From Panagrolaimus kolymaensis (taxonomy: Eukaryota > Nematoda > Chromadorea > Rhabditida > Panagrolaimidae): a DNA stretch of 64,000 bases. The number at the start of each line of letters is the position of its first letter. The first letter of the stretch is position 1. The stretch lies in the NCBI GenBank assembly GCA_028622995.1, contig JAJQJQ010000021.1:62001-126000 (forward strand), given 5' to 3'. The notes under the pieces were generated by a model. That model saw nothing but the letters and a program-made list of their open reading frames with translations, was not told the origin of the DNA and made no database searches. This document shows, one piece after another, positions 56,986-64,000 of the stretch. The position numbers and the translations under genes are program-made.

Positions 56986-57408
56986 TAATTGAATGGGTTT
57001 TAAAAATATGTAATGCGTTTAATAAAAATGTTTCTTTACGTTTCAAATAAATATTTGTTAAAAATTAAATTTGTTGAAAGTTATAACTTTTTGTAAATTG
57101 CATCGAAAATAACTTCAAAAAGAAAAGTAATAGAAAAATAAACCAATTTTATTCCCTTTTTTAATGCTTATAAAATTTTTTATTTAATCTTTCAAAATGC
57201 TTTTAACAAGCTTTTTATTTTTGTTTAAATTAGACAAGTTTCTTAAAAGCAGTAAGCAAAAAACACAATTAAAAATAAAGAAAAACTTATTAATCGTATT
57301 TTTACAATATTCATGAGTTTTTGGTTTTGTATAAAAATAGTTTTGAAAAACTTTTTTCTTACATCATTTTTTTTTATTATTAAAAAAATCCAGCGTCATC
57401 TAACGAAC

Positions 57409-57984
57409 ATGAAAATGATGATTCGCCTCTTAACTTTTTTTTATTATTTCATTTTTCGCCGTCATAATTCTTGCAACATCAACAGCAACAACATGTTCAA
57501 AAAACAATAATGGTGTAAAATGGCAAGGAAAATGTTATATTTTGATTTCAAATGAAATCATTCCATTTATTTTAGCTGAAAGCAAATGTGTTGAAATTGG
57601 AGGGCATTTGGCTTCAATTGAAAATGGATACATGAATTATTTTATTGGAGGTGAGTTTTCTGAATAACCGCAAAATAACAGAAACCAAAACATTAGTAAA
57701 TTTAACAAAATTAAAATCAAAAATTTTATAATTCTAAACCTTTAAAATAAATACTAGGAATTTCCAAACCAAATGACACTCAGACTGTTTGGATTGGTGC
57801 AAATAATCTAATTAATTTTGATGTTTGGCAATGGACGGATGGAAGTTTATTTGCTTATTCAAATTGGCAAACTTTAGATCATACACGGCAACAACGTTGC
57901 GCATCCATTCAACTTGGAGATGGAATATGGAAAGCTGATGATTGCTATAACAAAAAACCATTTGTTTGTGAAATTGATGAATAA
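57409..57984 (+). CDS. Single-CTLD secreted protein with a frame slip in the signal peptide
   Basis: Exons 57409-57650 and 57758-57984. CTLD: VKWQGKCYILISNEIIPFIL, GGHLASIENGYMNYF, TVWIGANNLINFDVWQWTDG, FAYSNWQTLD, GIWKADDCYNKKPFVCEIDE. It matches the first CTLD of the flanking genes. Upstream, the signal peptide is in two frames: MKMMIRLLTFF in one, then IISFFAVIILATSTATTC in the CTLD frame. A T8 homopolymer at 57435-57442 lies at the joint; seven Ts would give one open frame. Either a sequencing error or an inactivating slip. It has no linker or second CTLD. Confidence 0.7.
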
Positions 57985-58263
57985 AATGAAGAAAATAAAG
58001 AAAATAATAAAACTTTTTTTAAATTTGCATAATTTTATTTTTCAACCTTTTTTCCACGGGTCTTCAGAATTTTATATAGTTTTTTGAAATTTGTTCTCTC
58101 TTCAATTTAGTAATATCAAACAAAGCAAAAAATAGCGCGTTTGACTCAGAAAATTAAATGAACAAATTTGAAAGCAAATAAATTTTGTAGCTGCGAGCAA
58201 GCATGATCATCAAATTTATTAATCATCATGTTCATTTATTTTTGTTTTGAAAACTAACAAAAC

Positions 58264-58335
58264 GATGGTTTCTTCTATCTTTCTTGATTAATATAAAAGT
58301 TTCTTTGCAAACATTGTAAATTAGTTTTTCTGTAG
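58264..58335 (+). promoter_or_regulatory. Shared CTLD-gene promoter block with TATA, copy 1
   Basis: GATGGTTTC, then TTTCTTGATTAATATAAAAG (TATA at 58292-58299, 62 bp before the ATG) and TTTGCAAACATTG. The same order recurs at 61642-61715 and, without a good TATA, near 62470-62520. Confidence 0.6.
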
Positions 58336-58353
58336 CATCTTTGAAAAAGCACG

Positions 58354-61076
58354 ATGAAGCTTCAATTTTTATTATTTTTCTTCTCTGCTTTTTTCGTCTT
58401 AATTTTTGCATCTAAATGTCCAGAAGATAATTCTGTAGAATGGAAAAATAAATGTTACTTTTTTGTTAATAAATTGGATGTATTTTGTGATGCCGAGTTA
58501 AATTGCATGAATAATTTTGGTGGACATCTTGTATCCATTGAAGAAGGTTTTACAAATGCTTTCGTTGCTCGTAAGCTTTTTTTTCAATTAAAAAACAACT
58601 ACAGTACCTTTAAATTATTTTAGAAATTGGTGAACCAAGAATTAATGTATCTTTGGATGTTTGGATTGGGGCTAATAATCTAATGAATATGGATGTTTGG
58701 CAATGGACTGATGGAAATTTTTTTAATTATTCAAATTGGCAAACTTTAAATATTTCTTCTGTGTCACAAAGATGTGGTGCTTTAAGTTTAACTAATGGAA
58801 TTTGGAATGTTGAAGATTGTTATAAACTTAAACCATATGTTTGTGCCAAAAATGCTGGTGGCGCTGTTACTCCAACTCCGCTTCCTTTGCCAACAACATT
58901 GCCACCATTTCCATGGACGACGACAACCGGGAATCCCACAACTTCAGGTATTGAAACTACAACAGGTAATAGTTCTCTTCCAACATCTCAAACTTCTACC
59001 ACCGTAACAAATCCACCAACATCAGAAACGCCAACTTCAATTATTCCAACATCTGAGCATCCAACAAATCCTCCAACATCAGAAACGCTAATTCCCGGCA
59101 GTCCAACAACAGAAATTCCTTCCACTTCTGGAACATCAGAACCAACAACCGAAGGTTCTTCAACTCCTCATTATACAGTAACAACGACCACCGTCACAAC
59201 TCCTCCAACATCTGAGTCAACACCAGCTACAAGTATTTTGACAAGTGAATATCCGTCGACTTCTGGAACTACCATCAATACTTTTTCGCCAACATCAGAA
59301 TCACCAATCTCCAGTAGTCCAACAACTGAAATTCCAACTACTCCATCGACTGAAAGGACAAGTAGTAACCCAACTTCCCCAACCATACCAACAACACTTG
59401 ACCATTTCACCACAAATTCACCAACATCAGTGGCTACCACTCATTCAACACCACCTGAAATAACTCTTTGCCCTGTTGGATGGAAACATTTTGATTCATT
59501 CTGTTATTCACTAACCAAAGATAAAGAAAATTGGTATGATGCTAAAGCAGAATGTTTTACACAAGGAGGAATTTTAGCATCCATTCATAGTCAATATGAA
59601 TTGAATTTTATTTATGGTATTTTTAAAAAATAAAGTTTTAGTTTTAACGCTACAGTAATTTTTTATAGAGTTAATGGAAACAAATGAAAAATGGATTGGA
59701 CTTTATATTACCCCAACTCATGATTCATTTGCATGGATAGATAACACAACTTATGATTTTCATTCTTTGAATGCCCCTAGTGTTGATGATGAAAAATGTG
59801 TTTATGCTTTACATCAATTTTACAATGATCTTGATTGTGATGAAGATAAACTTTTTGGTGTATGTAAAAAACATTCTACCTACCTTCCAACAACCATTGA
59901 ACCTGAGCCATCTGATACCCCAACAACTCCAGAAATAATTAGTTCAATTTCATATCCACCGATGTATTGCCCTTCTAATTGGAGCCTTTATGAACCATCA
60001 TCTTCATGTTATTCACAAACACCAAATAAAATGACTTGGCTTGCTTCAGAACAATATTGCGTCGAACAAGGAGGACATTTAGCATCCATTCATAGTGAAA
60101 ATGAATTAAATTTCACCGATGGTAAGCTAGACATTTTGAGAAGATGATATTAATTTATTTATAAATCAAAAAAGATTTTTTTAGAATTAATACCACACTT
60201 TAAATGGATTGGATTTAATTTTGTTGATGAAACATGGAAATGGACTGATGATTCAATTGTTGATTATACTAGATGGTATCAGACTTATCCTAACAAAAAT
60301 TTTAGTAAATGTGTTAATTCCTTATATGCTTTTATAAATGATTATGATTGTGATAAAAAATTAATTTACGGTCTATGCAAAAAACCTTCCATTCAAATTT
60401 CAACAGCTACTTTTCTCCCAACAACCTTAGAACCCTCGACTTCAGAATCTACAATTCAAATTCAAACCACCACCACCTATCTTTCAACAACCATTGAACC
60501 TGAGCCTTCAACTGTCCAAACAACAAATACTCCAACACCAATTTACTCACCAACAACTCCTCTTGAACCCATGACAAACCTTCCACAAAAAAAGTCTTGT
60601 GAATCAGATTGGACTCAATCTGGTGTAACATCATTTTGTTATAAACGAACTCCAGATAAAATGAGTTGGTTCCATGCTGAACAATATTGTAAGAATATTG
60701 GAGGACATTTAGCTTCCATTCACACTCCACATGAACTTGAAATAATTGACAGTAATATAATTTTTACAAACAAATGAAAAAATATTAATTTTTTATTTTA
60801 TAATTTTTAGCATTAGAAGAATATTGGAAATGGATTGGTCTCCATCAAAATGAAGAAAATTTAGAATGGGAATGGACGGATGGATCAGTTACAGATTTTA
60901 TGCCATGGTGGACCGGAAATGCAACATTAAAAAATGATTATGAATGCGCTGTCGCTTTTGAAGGACATTTTCTCAAAGTTGTTGATTGTCTTAGTGGGGA
61001 TTCAATTTATGGAATATGCAAAAAAGCTCCCACTCCAGAAACCAACCATATTCCGGATTTTATTAGCTACAACTAA
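58354..61076 (+). CDS. Secreted protein with four CTLDs and Thr/Ser linkers
   Basis: Exons 58354-58570, 58624-59616, 59669-60121, 60185-60751, 60811-61076. Signal peptide FLLFFFSAFFVLIFASK. CTLD1 (WKNKCYFFVNK; DVWIGANNLMNMDVWQWTDG; PYVCAKNAG) is close to that of the gene at 54755. A ~200-residue Thr/Ser/Pro linker follows. CTLD2: CPVGWKHFDSFCYSLTKDKE ... KWIGLYITPTH ... FGVCKKHS. CTLD3: CPSNWSLYEPSSSCYSQTPN ... FKWIGFNFVDETWKWTDDS ... YGLCKKPS. CTLD4: CESDWTQSGVTSFCYKRTPD ... WKWIGLHQN ... YGICKKAP. Introns split each CTLD at the same phase after the HLASIHS segment, so domains were added as exon pairs. No EPN/QPD motifs. The longest CTLD chain in the window. Confidence 0.9.
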
Positions 61077-61641
61077 AAGTGAAAATATTCACCACATAAA
61101 CTGGCGATTTTTTTTTCAAGTTCGTCATAATATCTTTTTTTCCTTATGTTTTGTTTTAAATAAATATTATTATTATAATCGCTAAAATGAAAAAGATAAA
61201 GAAGGGCACTTTTATTAATTTCTTTGAAATGCTGAAAAAGAAACTTTATTTACGGTTAATTTAGTACTGTAGAAACAGAAATAATGCATTAGAAGAGTTT
61301 TCGAGAAAAAACGAAACATTTTAATTAAAAAATCTGTTAAATTTTTTTTGTTGCTTGTGTGCTATTTTCAACCATCAAAAAAATTCAAATAGTATTAGAG
61401 AAATTTTTTAGAGCTACAGGAAGCTTGATTTGGATCAAAGTTTTTGATGTTAAATTTTTGGATTTTTATATGTTTTTTCCTTCACTTTACATTCAAAAAA
61501 AAATTAACAAAATAGAAGCATTAGTGAATCAGAAAATTAACGAACAAGCTTGAAAACATCATTAAAATGTGTTTCATCAAGCCTCATCATTACCAAAATA
61601 AAATTAATCATTTTTATTCTTTCTTTTTTCTTCTTCAAGAA

Positions 61642-61715
61642 ATGATGGTTTCTATCTTTCTTGATTAATATAAAAGTTTATTTTGCAAACATTGAAAATT
61701 TAGTTTTCCTTCTTA
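61642..61715 (+). promoter_or_regulatory. Shared CTLD-gene promoter block with TATA, copy 2
   Basis: GATGGTTTC, TTTCTTGATTAATATAAAAG (TATA at 61669-61676, 74 bp before the ATG), TTTTGCAAACATTG. Nearly identical to 58264-58335. Confidence 0.6.
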
Positions 61716-61742
61716 ACATCGCTCTAAAATACTAAAAAGAAG

Positions 61743-62283
61743 ATGCTTCAATTTTTCTTTTTCTTTTGTGCTTTTTCTTTTGCTTTAATTGTTGCGGAAC
61801 AATCCCCAGAAAATTCTTCTGTAACTCCAGAAATTACATTTTCAACAACAACCATTCAACCAATGATGAATTGTCCTTCAACATGGACTCATTTTGAACC
61901 CACATCATCATGTTATTCATTGACTCCATACTTAACTTGGGGCAATGCTGAAAAATATTGTGTTTTACAAGGCGGACATTTAGCTTCAATTCATAGTCAA
62001 GCTGAACTCGATTTCGCAGACGGTAATAATTTTATTGTTAAAAAAAATTCATATTGCTCTTTTTTTAGCATTACTTAACTCTACAACAAAATGGATTGGA
62101 TTTAATAAAGTTGATAAAACTTGGGAATGGACCGATGGTTCATTCGTTGATTCTACTTATTGGTTTCCAAGTTTTCCTAAACGAAATGGTGGAAATTGTG
62201 CGAGTTCTTGGCAATATTTTATCAACATCCTCGATTGCGATAACTTCAATCTTATTGGTGTATGCAAAAAACCAGCCATTTAA
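61743..62283 (+). CDS. Short single-CTLD secreted protein
   Basis: Exons 61743-62022 and 62069-62283. Signal peptide FFFFFCAFSFALIVAEQ, short Thr stalk (TPEITFSTTTIQP), then one CTLD: CPSTWTHFEPTSSCYSLTPY, GGHLASIHSQAELDF, TKWIGFNKVDKTWEWTDGS, CASSWQYFINILDCDNFNLI, GVCKKPAI. The domain matches CTLD3 of the four-CTLD gene, not CTLD1. It therefore probably arose by duplicating the 3' part of that gene with its promoter. Confidence 0.88.
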
Positions 62284-62548
62284 ACAACAATCATTTGAGC
62301 CGAGTTCATCATCTTTATACTGAAAACTATTAATTCTTTTTGTAAATTTTTTTATTAAATAAAATTATATTTAAACAATCTTTTTTTGAATATACCAATT
62401 TGATTTCGTCATCAATATTTAATTAATCATCTTTCCTTTTTGCTTTTTTTTCTTCGAAAACTAAAAACAACCGTTTCTATTTTCTTGTTAAAAGGTTTTT
62501 TGCAAACATTGAAAAATTAGTTTTTCTAGCATCACTGAAATAAAAACG

Positions 62549-63116
62549 ATGATGCTTCGATTTTTCTTTTGTGCTTTTTGTTTTGGTTTAATTTTTGCGG
62601 AAAAATCTATAGAAATTTCTGTAACTCCAGAAATTACATCTTCAACAACAACCTATCCACCGATGGATTGTCCTTCCGACTGGTTCCTATATAAACCAAC
62701 GTCGTCATGCTATTTACAAACCCCACAAATGAGCTGGTATGAGGCAGAAAAATATTGTGTTGAACAAGGAGGTCATTTAGCTTCCATTCATAGTCAAAAT
62801 GAATTGGATTTTATTAATGGTAACAATATTTATTTAAAAAAATATTAAAAGTTTTGGTAAAAATTAACGGAATATTTATTTAGATTTACCAAAAAAATGG
62901 GGATGGATTGGACTCAACAAATCCAATAATAATGGAACATGGAAATGGACTGATGGATCAGCTACTAATTTTATGCCTTGGAACAATAATGATGGTGTGA
63001 AAGATATAAAAGATGGCAGTAATTGTACTGTCGTAGGATCCAGTAATTTTTATAATTTTTGGAATTGTAATTATGTTGAATTATTTGGTATATGCAAGAA
63101 ACCTTCAACCCGATAA
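62549..63116 (+). CDS. Short single-CTLD secreted protein, paralogue of the gene at 61743
   Basis: Exons 62549-62819 and 62884-63116. Signal peptide LRFFFCAFCFGLIFAEK, stalk (SVTPEITSSTTTYPPMD), CTLD: CPSDWFLYKPTSSCYLQTPQ, GGHLASIHSQNELDF, WGWIGLNKSNNNGTWKWTDG, NCTVVGSSNFYNFWNCNYVE, FGICKKPSTR. Several N-glycosylation sites (NGT, NCT). Its upstream DNA keeps TTTTTTGCAAACATTG but has TTAAAAGG in place of the TATA seen before its two relatives, so expression may differ. Confidence 0.87.
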
Positions 63117-64000
63117 ATATCTGCCATCGCATTTCATCCATAACTCTAAAAGCGACAATTCCCATTATTTTAACATTTTTTGTAACGGAAAAATAAATAC
63201 ATACTTCAATAAATAAAGGTGGTTTTTTTTGTGTGGCAAATTGCTTTTTTAATTGTGTTTATAATCTTGCTTTACATTATATTTATTTTTTAACAAAAGT
63301 TTTTAAATAAAATAATTTATCAATGTTCTTTCTTTTCATTAACAATGTGGTGAAGCAAAAAAAAAAACACGCTAAACGTTTTCGAATTTGTGTTTATTTT
63401 CTTTTATTTTTAAAATAGTTAAAACAAATTCAACCCTGTTTAGTTTTAAAAAATATTTTAGTTATCTTTAATTTTCAAATTCAAATGTCCAACGATCCTT
63501 TTAAGCTTTTTTTGTTGAAAAAATCCATCGAACAAAAAAAGGCATAAAATACCACTAAAAAATAGCTTTATCAAAATTTGCCATTTTTTCTTTGGCGCAA
63601 GTTTGTAATTTTTGAGTTGAAAAAAGAAAAAAGTACATAACTGCGCGGTTTTTTGATTTCTCACTTTTTCTCTCATCATCATCACCCTCAGCATCAGCAT
63701 TAACCTCGGCCGCAGCAGTGGACTGACTATCTATGACTTTTGAAATATTTTTTTTGTTGTCTTTCTTTAGAAATAAAAAAATAAAAATTGTTCTTCCTCC
63801 TCTCTTTTTTTTCTTTTCCTTACAAATATACAAAAAAAGAGACACTTTTTTTTTATTTTCTTCCTTGCTTCTTTTTTTTCCTTTTGCAAAAAAAAAAAGT
63901 AAGTATGCGTTTGTCCGAAACATACATACTCTTGATTCGCAATTTTTTTTTATTGTGGTGGTGGCGCTTTTTTTGTTGTTGCTTAGGTTTGTTTGCTGCT
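63117..64000. other. Window end: AT-rich, possible exon of a minus-strand gene
   Basis: Mostly A/T runs. On the minus strand around 63660-63760 a short GC-richer stretch encodes VIDSQSTAAAEVNADAEGDD, then DERKSEKSKN, which looks like coding for a charged, disordered segment. No start or firm splice sites were set, and the gene would lie to the left or beyond. Low confidence. Confidence 0.25.

Overview
The window is AT-rich (about three quarters A+T) nuclear DNA of a nematode. Genes are split by short GT-AG introns of about 50-90 bp. The gene content is typical of free-living chromadorean nematodes: tandem secreted C-type lectin-like (CTLD) genes with Thr/Ser mucin linkers, a CTLD-vWA protein, a CHK/DUF1679-type kinase, a fatty-acid-binding protein and small secreted families. 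No tRNA, rRNA or CRISPR was seen. The species cannot be fixed from sequence alone.

Layout. 1-0.9 kb: the 3' end of a FABP-family gene with an in-frame stop. 1.36-3.4 kb: ETF-ubiquinone oxidoreductase, the one clear housekeeping gene. 4.5-6.6 kb: a phospholipase-B/SGNH-like membrane protein that has lost its catalytic serine. 6.6-11.6 kb: a gene-poor stretch with several foldback/TIR elements. 11.6-12.2 kb: an intact ORF related to the DUF1759 gag region of BEL/Pao elements. 12.5-18.3 kb: four minus-strand CTLD genes of one family (CTLD+vWA, a chimeric single CTLD, a double CTLD, a truncated CTLD) plus a relic vWA exon. 19.4-28.0 kb: six tandem plus-strand paralogues of a secreted six-cysteine family I do not recognise. 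28.5-32.0 kb: decayed material (a kinase pseudogene, an unknown gene with a nonsense codon, and a relic copy of it interrupted by a mariner-like MITE).

32.4-46.5 kb: the most unusual part. A short directional motif, CAGTT(T) followed by A/T, occurs about 160 times on the + strand and almost never in reverse. It fills the ~3 kb intron of a small glycine-zipper membrane protein (minus strand) and the introns and upstream DNA of a CHK-type kinase gene (plus strand). Part of the block, including the kinase first exon, is tandemly duplicated.

47.9-51.6 kb: a minus-strand EGF/VWD/TIL/fibrinogen-like secreted protein whose last coding exon is interrupted by a hAT-type MITE with an exact 8-bp target duplication. 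52.9-63.1 kb: six plus-strand CTLD genes with one to four CTLDs and long Thr/Ser linkers; at least three share promoter sequence.

Most genes here encode secreted or membrane-exposed proteins of surface, gut or defence type, expanding by tandem duplication and decaying by deletion, frameshift and MITE insertion. All splice sites were chosen by eye from frame, homology and GT/AG signals.
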